DNA from: Rhizophagus sp. LPA8_4_AMF
Lineage: Eukaryota; Glomeromycota; Glomeromycetes; Glomerales; Glomeraceae
NCBI GenBank assembly: GCA_021464525.1
Contig: JADRCO010000263.1
Coordinates: forward strand, 1 to 40,263
Reading direction: 5' to 3'
DNA: 40,263 bases
The notes below the pieces were generated by a model. It saw only the letters and a list, made by a program, of their open reading frames with translations. It did no database searches and was not told where the DNA came from. Below, one piece after another: positions 10,262-21,337 of this stretch. Every line of letters begins with the position of its first letter. The stretch's first letter is position 1. The position numbers and the translations under genes were made by a program.

Positions 10262-12410
10262 TTAATTTTTAAAATCTAAATCCAAACTAGTATCATAGGT
10301 TCTTCCATCCTGTAAATTTTTTGCTTTAGAAACAAGTTCCATTTTTCCAAAAATTAGCGAAAATTCAACTTCACGGTTTAAACCAAGATGAACATCTGGT
10401 AAGTTTATGATTAATGTGCCAAGTAATTTCATACCAGATTCGTCACAAAATTTAGCACTTGATTCAGGTGTTATATATATATTAAATGACATACTAGTTT
10501 GATCCGGCTCAATAGGAATTCTAATTGTATGAAATTCCTCATTAACTCCAACTGTTGTACCTCGTGTAACGAAACAGTGAAATATCGCAATTTTAGGTTT
10601 ATCATTCCCTTTAAAATATACTTTTCTATCTATTGGATCTCCGTCTACCCAATTTCTATGAGTTTTAAATCCATAAGTATATTTCAAAGTACGATCCACT
10701 ATTGTACTCATTTCGAGTCCATAGTCACAAGCACCACGAACAATAGCTGCGATAGGCTGTTTTGGTACAATAATTGATGGAACCAATTTTCCGAATTCTT
10801 CTTTAACTCTCATTTGTAAATACTTTGATTCACTAAATCCTCCGACAAGGAATATAGCAGAGCATTTATTCTTACTAGAATTAAGTTGCCCACGAATTAA
10901 TCTAATAATCTTTCCAACAACTGGATCAAACATAGATTTTATATCTTCAAAATTTATGTCAATAATCCAATCATCATCTTCCATTTTTTCTTTAATATCA
11001 TCTTTACAATACTGTTTTAAAACAGGACAAATTTCTTCAATATCAAATTCAAAAGAATTAAAATCATTTCTATTTCCAGTAAAATGAAATTTTGATCTTT
11101 GACAGAATTGTTGTATCATATATTGCATTTGACCATAATTATTTTCTTTAAGCAGATCTATGGTCGATTGACCAAGTTTACGACTAAGAAATTTAATAAA
11201 TTCTCTGTCGACATAAGATCCACCACAAAAATCTCCAGTTCGTTCAGTGATTTCACTAAGTTTGTTATCTCTTAATAATTTACGTGTTGTAAGATCTACA
11301 GTTCCACCTCCACAATCAACCACCATAAATGACGCTAAAGATAAATAGATAATGTCAACAAGAGTATTTTTCTTTCACAATAAATGCTAAAAAGAAAGTA
11401 CTAACCATTAATTGGGATCGTTTCATTCTGTTCTTCAAGATTTCGCATGCAATAAATTGCAGCAGCTTCAGCTAAATATTAAAAGTAATATATTAATTAC
11501 TAGATAAAAATGGTATGATTACCCTTCAAAAAAATAGAATTTTATCATTGACTTACGTTCAGTTGTAAATTCAACTTTATTTGATTCTTTACTGTTCGTC
11601 AATCCAGCATTATAAAGACATTTTCTCATAGTACCTTTTGCACGATCATCGAACTCCGCTGGAATGCTTATAACAAGAAGAACATGTTCAAAGAATTTTG
11701 TCCCTGGCCATCGAGTAGAAATAGTTTCCTTAATCAACTGTTAAAATAAAATAAGAAATATCTAACTATTAATTTTTTTATATAAAAAATAAATTAATTT
11801 TTATGCGTACCTTTCCTACATAGTAAATAAGTTTATCATTACTACAAGTAAAAATCAAAAATTATTGATTATATAATCTGTAAGTTTAATTTGTTTTACC
11901 TAATTCGCGTAAATAATCATTTATTGCTTTTTCATAATTTAATTGATGAGGAAGTGGAGGTTTTTCATCTTGAGAAATATTTCCTAAATGAAGTTTAAAA
12001 AGTTCCACAGTTTTTGAAGATGACGAATCTCTACTTCTACGAGATTGTCTTTGGGCCAAAGCAGGATTTCCCCATTTAGTAACATTTTGATAATTGGAAT
12101 CATATTGAAGAACTGTATTAGTTTTCAATGGACCAATTTGTTGAGGCCAAGAATCATTTGTAATAATTTCAGAACTTGATCGATAAGCATATGCGAAACC
12201 CTAATAATTGATTGTTGTTGCAATAAAATTAATTATAAAATAAATAAATTAATTCTATTAACTATTATGATTATTTTTACCGAAAATGTGGTACCAAAAT
12301 CTGTTTGTAAAAATAAATAGTTAGTTTATAGTATTTTTACAATTTTATATATTTAGTATAAGGTTATTTATAATTTTCTTGCCTATTGCAACTACTGTGC
12401 GAATATCCAT
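10262..12410 (-). CDS. Hsp70-like (HSPA12-type) ATPase, copy 3, intact
   Basis: Seven exons on the minus strand join into 557 codons plus stop: 12383-12410, 12281-12300, 11900-12200, 11811-11815, 11557-11737, 11406-11471, 10262-11334. The protein starts MDIRTVVAIDFGTTFSG and has the Hsp70 actin-fold ATP motifs: phosphate 1 DFGTT near residue 10, phosphate 2 DCGGGT at 207-212, adenosine LVGGFSESK at 363-371 and connect 2 PIAAIVRGACDYG at 394-406. A C-terminal beta-rich segment follows and there is no helical lid. This length and architecture fit cytosolic HSPA12-like members rather than canonical DnaK/Hsp70; the client is unknown. Intron 1 has a GC donor (ATAG|GCAAGA), and exon 4 is only 5 nt. 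It is the only undamaged copy in the array. Confidence 0.88.
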
Positions 12411-12638
12411 ATTTTTTATAAAAAAAAAAAAATTTATGGTTTGTTGATAAACTTTTTAACCGGTTTGCATCAACTAAAACCAAAAGCTTCCTATTTATAA
12501 TTAAATATTTTGTGTTCTACCATTTTAGTAATGATAGACAGAATTTGGTTTGGTTGCATCGGTTGCGTGAGGAGAGAATTTTCTGCGACACATGATGATA
12601 TTGCATTAATATCTCTATTATCAATTGTAAATAAAAAA

Positions 12639-12803
12639 TTTTAAAATCTAATTTAGAACTAGTATTATAGATTTTTTTATTCTATAAATTTTTTTGGCAA
12701 AAATTCAAATTACGATTATGAACATCTGATTAGTTTATGGTTTGTAACAAACAGATTCATCATGAAATTCAGCTCTTGATTCAGTTGTCATTGTCCGGAG
12801 CGA
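12639..12803 (-). pseudogene. Relic of the Hsp70-like 3' exon (relic D)
   Basis: The stretch resembles the 3' end of copy 3 (10266-10470) with long deletions. Matching blocks are TTTTAAAATCTAATTTAGAAC, the AAAATTCAAATTACGATTATGA region, and CATGAAATTCAGCTCTTGAT followed by TCAGTTGTCA. It ends at TCCGGAGCGA (12794-12803), like relic A. It sits upstream of copy 3 and is absent at the equivalent place upstream of copy 1 (about 4260-4290), so it was added after that duplication. Confidence 0.5.
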
Positions 12804-12872
12804 TGCGAAGGATTACACTTTTAGAAGTAGTGAAAATCTTTGATCACGTGATGAATTCTGGTTACGTATTTT

Positions 12873-13106
12873 CCCAGCATCACCATAAAATCCACAGTCA
12901 CGTGATCATAGTAAATTATTCTTCACATCCGTCACTCCCCTTCGCGTTTTCATTTATCTGAGGGACGTTTTTTTCGAGTAGGTGAAAACTTATTCGTTAC
13001 GCCTTATTTGTCACTGGGACACTGATAACTTTCACATGTTAGTGAATAACGCCGTAATGCGGGCCAAAAGGTCACGTGATTGTGAATTTTTTATGGTGTT
13101 GCTGGG
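12873..13106. mobile_element. Foldback/MITE-like element 1
   Basis: The left arm starts CCCAGCATCACCATAAAA at 12873 and runs through TCACGTGATC. The right arm, read on the minus strand from 13106, starts CCCAGCAACACCATAAAA and runs through TCACGTGACC. The arms are about 35 bases with a few mismatches, and there is no coding capacity. I could not assign a target duplication with confidence. Confidence 0.6.
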
Positions 13107-13347
13107 GGGATTCCTTAATGTACTGTGGGGGTGAGAGGTTAGAGGGTAGATTTGGGGTCCCTGGGGCATTCTCGGGGGACGCCCTAAATCTTTGATCGAA
13201 GGGTGAGGTCCCATAATGGGATGTAGACTGAGGATCGTTTACATAGATACTTCCTTGTTTAGTTCTTTTAACTACTCAATTTGTTATACTTGTATTTGAC
13301 TCTAGTCACTACTCTTTCAGAAATAAAATAAATAAAATGTACTGTGG

Positions 13348-13456
13348 GGGTGTACGATATTAACGTACGAACTGGCCGGTGTTAACGTTAACGCTATCAC
13401 GTGCAAGTGCATAACTTCTAAACTCGGGCCAGTCCGTACGTTAATATCGTACACCC
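13348..13456. mobile_element. Foldback/MITE-like element 2
   Basis: Arms of about 30 bp are nearly perfect: GGGTGTACGATATTAACG from 13348 and the same on the minus strand from 13456, both continuing to ACTGGCC with one difference. The 109-bp unit has a GTTAACGTTAAC palindrome in the middle. ACTGT occurs just outside both ends (13341-13345, 13459-13463). A longer word, AATGTACTGTGGGGGTG, also occurs at 13118 and 13337, which hints at an earlier copy or insertion-linked duplication. Confidence 0.7.
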
Positions 13457-13515
13457 TTACTGTACGTTAATGACGCCCGTTGCTGGGGTAGTTTGGTTCG
13501 TGTAAGGTGTTAAGT

Positions 13516-13802
13516 CGGCTTTTTCGGTCTTGTTTGTCCTGGCCGGTCTTTGGAAAAGTAACCAAGTTTGCACCTTTAGAATTTTGTACCATAATAGCAT
13601 AGACCAAAGACCGTCAAGTATTAAAATGTTAAAAGACCAGGTAAAAAAATGTTTTTTTCCTTAGATTCTTCTTTGCTCTGAATTGATTGATCAGATTGAG
13701 ACCTCCTCAATCTATCTAGCCACAAAATTCTAAGGCGCAGTTGTTGCTACTTTTCAAATATTCCAAAGACCAGCCAAGGACCGGGCGGGACCGATAGGAC
13801 CG
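13516..13802. mobile_element. Foldback/MITE-like element 3
   Basis: The left arm (13516 to about 13555) contains TGTCC, GGCCGGTCTTTGGAA. The right arm on the minus strand (13802 to 13761) contains GGTCCTTGG, CTGGTCTTTGGAA. The arms of about 40 bp are related but diverged by small gaps. GC content is well above the surroundings. No open frame is present. Confidence 0.5.
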
Positions 13803-13849
13803 TGATAACATCTTTAGTGACGTGATAATTCTTTGTTTCTTGTTCCACA

Positions 13850-14479
13850 AGATTTAATAACTTAAAAAAACAAAAATAACAGATAAACGGTTAAATTATT
13901 GTTAGTAATATTACAATTAATACACTTAATAAAAGGTTATTAAAACTTTCTTACCTTATCGTAACTACTATATATTTTAAACGAGAGAATATTGCAAAAT
14001 AGTTTTATTTGTTCCGATGCGACAGAAAATAGTAATGTTTCATTAAATTCGTGCGTATTGATTGCAAATCAGAATATAGTATTTATATAGTTTACGTGCA
14101 ATACACATACAAATGATATAATCAACCTTTTTTATTATATTTAATTTTAAAAGCAAAATAATATAAAGAACAAAATCAAGAAAAAAAAATTGAAACTAAT
14201 TACAATCAATGCAAACACTGAAAGGAATTTCTCCATTCTTAACTAAGGTATCCTACCTTTACTCACCGGCGTAATTATCATTTTTTTTTCCTTAATGTGA
14301 TAGTTGCATCGCAAAGTTTCACTTAGTTAAGCCTATTAAACATACTAAACGATTTATATTAAAATGATTTCTAATATTAAATTGAAAAGCAAATGAAATA
14401 TTGTTTTCGCGCGAAAAACAATATATCCAGAAGTAACGTAATCATACAGTATATATTATGACTACTAAAGTACGAATTA
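13850..14479. other. 3' flank of Hsp70 copy 4, part of the duplicated unit
   Basis: There is no gene. It aligns over most of its length with 4377-4976. Shared words include TTTGTTCCGATGCGACAGAA (14008 region and 4543 region) and the GTTGCATCGCAAAGTTT block. It therefore marks the duplicated unit rather than an independent gene. Confidence 0.55.
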
Positions 14480-16569
14480 TTAGTTTAAATCTAAATCAAA
14501 AGAAGTATTATATTCTTCTCCATTTCGTAAATTTTTTGCTTTAGCAACAAGTTCCATCTTTCCAAAAATGAGTGAAAATTCAACTTTACGATCTAATCCA
14601 AGATTAACATCTGGTAAGTCTATGGTTAATGTGCCATGAAATTTCATACCAGGTTCATTACAAAATTCAGCATTTGATTCAGTCGTTTTGTATATTGAAA
14701 ATGTAAGATAAGCGCTATCTGTTTTAGGAGGTACATAAGTTCTAGAAAATTCCTGGTCAACTCCTACGTTTGTACCACGTATAACGAATCTATCAAATAT
14801 AAAAGTGTAATTGTTAAGATCTGGTACTTGTTGACTCGGTGGATCTCCTACTTTCCAAATTCTACCTATTCGAATCCCATAAGTATATTTCAAAGTACGA
14901 TCTACTATTGTACTCATTTTGAGTCCATAGTCACAAGCTCCACGAACAATAGCTGCGATAGGTTGCTTTGGTACAATAATTAATGGAACCAATTTTCCGA
15001 ATTCTTCTTTAACTCTCATTTGTAAATATTTTGATTCACTAAACCCTCCTACAAGGAATATGGCAGAGCATTTATCCTTACTAGAATTAAGTTGCCCACG
15101 AATTAATCTAATAATCTTTCCAATAACTGGATCAAACATAGATTTTAAATCTTCAAATTTTATGTCAATAATCCAATCATTTTCTTCCATTTTTTCTCTA
15201 ACATCATCTTTGCAATACTGTTTTAAAACGGGACAAATTTCTTCAATATCAAATTCAAAAGAATTAAAATCATTACTATTTCCATTAAAATGAAATTTCG
15301 ATTTTTGACAAAATTGTTGTATTATGTATTGCAATTGACCATAAATATTTTCTTTAAGCAGATCTATGGTCGATTGTCCAAGTCTACGACTAAGAAATTT
15401 AATAAATTCTCTGTCGACATAAGATCCGCCACAAAAATCTCCAGTTCGTTCAGTGATTTCACTAAGTTTGTTATCTAGTAATAATTTACGTGTTGTAAGA
15501 TCTACAGTTCCACCTCCACAATCAACAACCATAAATGACGCTTAAAATAAATAGGTAATGTTAATGGTGTGTCCTTCTTCCACATTAAATTTTAAAAGTA
15601 AAATCACCAACCATTAATTGGGATCGTTTCATTATGTCCAAGATTTCGCATGCAATAAATTGCAGCAGCTTCAGCTAAATATTATAAGTAATATATTAGA
15701 TAAAAATGGTATGATTGCCCTTCAAAAAAAAGTAGAATTTTATCATTGACTTACGTTCAGTTGTAAATTCAACTTTGTTTGATTCTTTACTGTTCGTCAA
15801 TCCAGCACTATAAAGACATTTTCTCATAATATCTTTTGCACGATCATCGAACTCCGCTGGAATACTTATGACAAGAAGAACATTTTCAAAAAATTTTGTC
15901 CCTGGCCATCGAGTAGAAATAGTTTCCACAATCAACTGTTAAATAAAATTAAAAACCTAAATATTTTTTTTTTTATGTAAAAAAAAATAAATTAATTTTT
16001 ATGCGTACCTTTCCTACATAATAAGTAAGTTTTATCATTACCACAAGTAAGAATCAAAAATTATTAATTACATAATTTGTAAGTTTAATTGCTTTACCTA
16101 ATTCGCGTAAATAATCACTTATTGCTTTTTCATAACTTAATTGATGAGGAAGTGGAGGTTTTTCATTTTGTGGAATATCTCCTAAATGAAGTTTAAAAAG
16201 TTCCACAGTTTTTGATGATGATGAATCTCTATTTCTACGAGATTGCCTTTGAGCCAAAGCAGGATTTCCCCATTTAATAACGTTTTGACAATTGGAATCA
16301 TATTGAAGAACTGTATTATTTTTCAATGGACCAATATGTTGAGGCCATGTATCATTTGTAATAATTTCGGGACTTGATCGATAAGCATATGCGAAACCCT
16401 AATAAATAAAATTAATTATTTATAAAAATTAATTTATTAACTCAGATTAGTAAGATTGATTATCTTTACCGAAAATGTGGTTCATTTATTTATTAGCAAT
16501 TATATTTATTATATATTAAAGGTACTTATAAAATTTCTTACCTATAGCAACTACTACACGAATATCCAT
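14480..16569 (-). CDS. Hsp70-like (HSPA12-type) ATPase, copy 4, exon 2 defective
   Basis: Exons 1 and 3-7 are intact and match copy 3: 16542-16569, 16098-16398, 16009-16013 (5-nt microexon), 15755-15935, 15612-15674, 14480-15540. Exon 2 should end ...ACATTTTCG before the donor near 16470, but its acceptor AG and first bases are missing; only GAACCACATTTTCG remains. Thus the Asp and first residues of DFGTT cannot be encoded, and skipping exon 2 breaks the frame. Exon 7 encodes DCGGGTVDLT, LVGGFSESK and PIAAIVRGACDYG and ends DLDLN. An internal ATG in exon 3 (16326) could give a protein without phosphate 1. It is probably a young pseudogene or encodes a truncated protein. Confidence 0.8.
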
Positions 16570-16932
16570 ATTTTTTTTTTTTTTTTAATATTGTGATTTT
16601 AGCATCAAGCTTCCTATTTATAGCTCACAAAAAGAAATTAATTTGCCTAAAAAAAGCATTCTGTTTTTCTAATAAACCGTAACACAATTTCACGCTGGTG
16701 TGATAGTTAACATTCTTTCCGGAGAATGATTCATTTGCTCCGGTGCGGTCAAAAAAAAGAAATTCGACGATCGACGTTTGTTTCAATTTTTGGCGTACAG
16801 CAGTACAATTTATTTATTTACAAAAATAGCAACTATGAAAAATGAAATACTTTATAAGCAAGCACAAACTTTTCATTAAATTTATTTATATAGAACAGCT
16901 GCATAAATTTAATTGTCTCGGTTCTTCTTTTC

Positions 16933-17011
<79 letters not shown>

Positions 17012-17080
17012 TTTATTTCCATTTTATAGATCCGATTCTAGAAATTCTTTATTTTTTCTTTCTTAAATTATAAGTAAAAC
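16570..17080. promoter_or_regulatory. Divergent promoter region between Hsp70 copies 4 and 5
   Basis: About 510 bp separate the start codons of copy 4 (minus) and copy 5 (plus), so both promoters must lie here. Most notable is the homopolymer block at 16933-17011, listed separately. I cannot define a TATA box or a heat-shock element with confidence. Confidence 0.45.
16933..17011. repeat. Alternating poly(dT)/poly(dA) tract
   Basis: As written the sequence is T18, A15, T30, A16 in direct succession (16933-16950, 16951-16965, 16966-16995, 16996-17011). Neighbouring blocks are mutually complementary, so the tract can fold back. It lies 70 bp upstream of the copy 5 start codon. Homopolymer lengths are error-prone in assemblies. 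Confidence 0.85.
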
Positions 17081-19450
17081 ATGGATTATGACGATACTCG
17101 TGTAGTCGTTGGAATAGGTACATAATGATTGATAATTAAATACCATATATTATTTTTCAAATTTTTTTTTAACAATCAATTTATTTATTTATTTATTTTT
17201 TTAAAAAAAACTATAAAAATGAAAATTATCAAAAAAAAGATTTTGGAACAACATATTCGGTAAGAAGAAATCAACTTTATTAGAATATTTCATTTACGAT
17301 TATCCTCTTTAACAATTCAAAAAAATTCTTTTATTAGGGATTTGCATATGCTAATAAAGCTAATCCTGAAATTATAACAAATGATACATGGCCAGAACAA
17401 ATTGGTGTATTAAAAACCAATACAGTATTACAATATGATGAAGATTTTCTTCAAGTTGATGCATGGGGAATTCCAGCATTGGCAAAACGTCAAAAAAAAA
17501 AGGATCGTACTAGTAACCCACCTAAACCTATAGAATTATTCAAATTACATTTAGGTGATATACCCGAAGAAAAAAAACCTATTTTACCTCATAATTTGAG
17601 TTATAAAAAGGCCATCAGTGATTATCTTCGTGAAATGGGTAGGTTAAATTTAACCTTTTTAAACGTTTTAAGAATTTTATTTTTATGAATTATTTAAAAT
17701 TAATATATATATATCTCTTGTATACTAAAATGTAAACATATAGGCAAGGTAAAGAATTTGAATTATTTAAATTTTACTTCAAATTCACAACATATTTAAT
17801 TTCTCTTAAAATAATTACAGCTTATAAAAGAAACAGTTACAACAAGATGGCCGGGTGTTAATTTTATGACACAAGCTAAAATTATTATTACGGTTCCTGC
17901 GGAATTTTCAGAGAAATCCAAAAGTATTATGAGAGAATGTGCATATAATGCAGGATTAATTAATGACCTTCACACTAATCATCTACAGTTCACTACCGAA
18001 CGTAAGTTAAAATAATCTAAAATTCGACTAATTAATTCGACTGGTTTAGTTTAATTACCTTTTTAACCGAAATTTCTTTTTTAATTTAGCCGAAGCTGCT
18101 GCGATTTATTGTATGAGAACTTTATCTGAGCATTTCGACAATCCTGTAGGAAGTATGGATCCTTTTCAAAAAAAAAAAATTTATTATTTTAGAAAAATTA
18201 TTTAATCACTCTTTTTCTTTTTTTAAATAGCATCGTTCTTAATTGTGGATTGTGGTGGCGGAACGGTGGATTTAACAAGACGTAAAGTAGTTGGCACGAA
18301 TAAATTAGGAGAAACTACAGAACGCACAGGAGGATTCTGTGGAGGAGCATATGTGGATCAAGAATTTATAAAATTCCTGGCAACAAAAGTAGGAGAAAAC
18401 GCAATAGAACTATTAAGAAAGAAGCATTATAATCAATTTCAATATATGATACAAGAATTTTGTAAACATGTTAAATTATTATTTAATGGAGACAAATCAA
18501 GTTTTAGATCATATGATTTTGATTTAGAGGACGTATGTCCAGCTATAAAACAATATGTTTCAGATTCACTTAAAGATAAATTAGAAGATATTGATTGGTC
18601 TATTGAATTAAATTACAAGGATGTAAAAGAAATGTTTGATCCTGTCGTAAACAAGATTCTAACTTTGATAAGAGATCAACTTAATTCTACCAGTGATAAA
18701 TGTTCTGCAATGTTTTTAGTTGGAGGATTTAGTGAATCAAAATATTTACAAACAAGAGTTAAACAAGAATTTAAAAATAGAGTACCAAATATTTCTGTAC
18801 CAAAACAACCAATTGCCGCTATTGTACGTGGAGCTGTCTCAATACTAAAATAATTAAATCACGTGTATTAAAATATACTTATGGTACAAAAACCTCTCCT
18901 CTTTGGCAATCTGGTGATCCGAAAGAACGTAAAGGAAAAGATGGAAGAATTTATAAATTTTATACCTTGGCAGAAAGAGGGAAACATGTTGATGTCGATG
19001 AAGAAGTTTCTCATAGTTTTACTGTTGCACGAGCGGGTACGTGCTTGAAAATTTTTTATTTATCTATTTATTTATTTTATTGTATTATTTCAATTTTAAT
19101 GAACTATTTTTCACATTTATCAGAACAAAAAAGCATGGATATGGACATTTATGTATCGAGAGACAAATCTGTAAAATATTGTGATGAATTAGGTGTTGAA
19201 TTACTCGGTAATTTCAGTGTTCACATGCCAGGTAAAATTAATTATTTATGAAATTTTTGAAGTTTTTTAATTTTAATTTTATTTTTATTTTTATTTTATT
19301 TTATTTTTTTTCATTTTAGATATTCATCTTGGACTAAACCGATCAGTGTTATATACTCTTCGATTCGGTGAAATGGAGATTAGAGCTACAGCAAAGAACA
19401 AACAAAATAACGAAGAATATCACACTACTTTTAAATTAGAATTTGATTAA
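17081..19450 (+). CDS. Hsp70-like (HSPA12-type) ATPase, copy 5, frameshifted
   Basis: Exons on the plus strand are 17081-17117, 17240-17259, 17338-17638, 17744-17748 (5-nt microexon GCAAG), 17821-18001, 18090-18152, 18231-19036, 19124-19231 and 19320-19450. Residues 13-20 read DFGTTYSG; DCGGGT and LVGGFSESK follow. In the connect-2 segment (about 18833-18850), after IVRGA, about 10 bp are missing compared with the other copies. This shifts the frame and gives a stop at 18851-18853 (409 residues). The frame resumes as KSRVLKYTYG and stays open through two further introns to the stop at 19448-19450. Copy 5 is divergent, opposite in strand and has two 3' introns absent from copies 3 and 4. It may be a pseudogene, encode only the ATPase part, or reflect a sequencing error. 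Confidence 0.8.
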
Positions 19451-21337
19451 ATTAATTATATTATATATATTCATATTTCATCTTTTATTATAACTATAAT
19501 TTTATATATATATAAATAACAAACATCATAATAGATTTAATAAATCATTAATTAATTTAAAGATTAGCATATATAAATGTATGTTTCCTTTGTAAATGTA
19601 TGTTTTCTCTGTAAAAGTATGTTTCCTCTAAGCGATGTTACCTAAAATTGAGTATGTGATACATGCAAATAATAAATCCGTTTTATGTGATACATTCTTC
19701 TTTGTAATTTCGCTATATATAGGAATATCCACTATTGTTGTGCAGCATAGTTTTAATTATTACAATTAAGTTAGCCAAGATCTACCCAAGAGCCAAGGCA
19801 ATTCGTGCGTATGGAAGATATATATTTCTTTTACAGGAAGATACCGATTTCGGATATCTCTTTATACTACTATATTTCTTTGTTTAAAATATTGATTTTA
19901 GATACAGTTTAATCTAAAACCTGATGGGTTACATTGCAGTTAAATATCATTCATATAGTCTTTGGTCTTTGGAGGTCTTGCATATCATAAACAATACAAT
20001 GTTTCTTTAATGTAAACTAAACTTTGAATTAAAGTTTTTTAATTGCTTTCTTGCATATTAATTGTTGTGATGAAAGAAATTCAACATGTAGTGTGATAAA
20101 TGGTAGTCCCAATCAAATGAAGCGATATTTGGAATTTGAGAATTCAAATGTAACATGATCTGTTTTTCACTCGTGTTAAAAATGCTTACCTATTATACCG
20201 TATAAAAAATTTGTTAGAAAATTGTCAGAGTTTTTTGGAATAAAATGATCATTTATCAGAGAAAATTTTTTATGGGGATATTATAAATACGTGTGTAGTG
20301 GAGGATACCTCAAAATGGCTCCGCACGGTTAAAGTAACATTGTATGATATGATGCTAAAAGTTGATTATATAGTACTATAATTGACAACTGACTATAGTA
20401 TACATACATATCATATTCATTAGTCATTACCGTCATAAAAAAAAAAATATAATATTATATTTTACATAAGCACAATAATGTACATTTTCATAGTTAGAAA
20501 ATAATATCAGATATATTAATTATTATTTGTGTTCAACATATATATTTTTAATTTTTAAACCAACGGAATAAGTAATTTTTTTAAAAAAAATGTATGTAAT
20601 GCCAAAAATGAGACAAAGAAGAGAAACATTTGTTTTTTATGCGACGATACATTATTTGTTTTTTTCTTTAACAGTTAATTCTAAAATTTACAATCGTAAT
20701 AAATCTGATAACACAAATTTTTACATTATGTTAATGAGTATGAATGGCATCATTAACTGAGATATTTTTAATAGTTTTAAATCATTTTCGCTGTACCAAT
20801 TAAAATTTATTAATAAATATATTATAATGATATTTATATAAAATAATAATGTTATTATTGTTATAAATTTTTATACAAATCCTTTTCTATCCTTAAAATT
20901 AGTTTATACTATCAATAATCCCCAAAGATACCACCAGTAAAGATGTTAAGAAAAACTTTAGTGTCAATTTTTTTTTTCTTTTCGTTAAAAAAGAAGGTCA
21001 TGAAATATGGTGATAATGAAGAGAAAGGTGTAACGTGTTTTTCGTAGTTTTTCGTAGTTTTTCGTACTCTGAAGGTAATTCAATATATTTGTAATAACTT
21101 TAGTGTGATACAAAATCGAATTTACATAAATTGAACGTGATTTTATTTACAAATAAATATTTGATTTATAGCTGATTTTGGAAGATGATATCAAACGGAA
21201 TACTGCGCCACGCAATATTTATGATTGAAACTTGTCTTTATATAATTTATTTGTTAATAATTATTACATATAAGAATAACAAATACTGTATTGACTACAT
21301 ATATATATAGACCAGTTCAAAAATAGATTAAAAATGT
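19451..21337. other. Intergenic, no gene seen
   Basis: I found no recognisable coding frame or RNA gene. Small tandem repeats occur at 19577-19633 (three imperfect units with TGTATGTTTCCT-like cores) and at 21036-21065 (TTTTTCGTAG-type unit three times). The rest is AT-rich. Confidence 0.5.

Noticed and set aside
12639-12803. New small gene upstream of Hsp70 copy 3
   Set aside because: Its sequence aligns with the 3' exon of the Hsp70-like genes with deletions, so it is a relic.
13032-13214. Minus-strand frame of 60 codons rich in Pro
   Set aside because: It crosses the arm of foldback element 1 and GC-rich repeat DNA; no conserved motif is seen.
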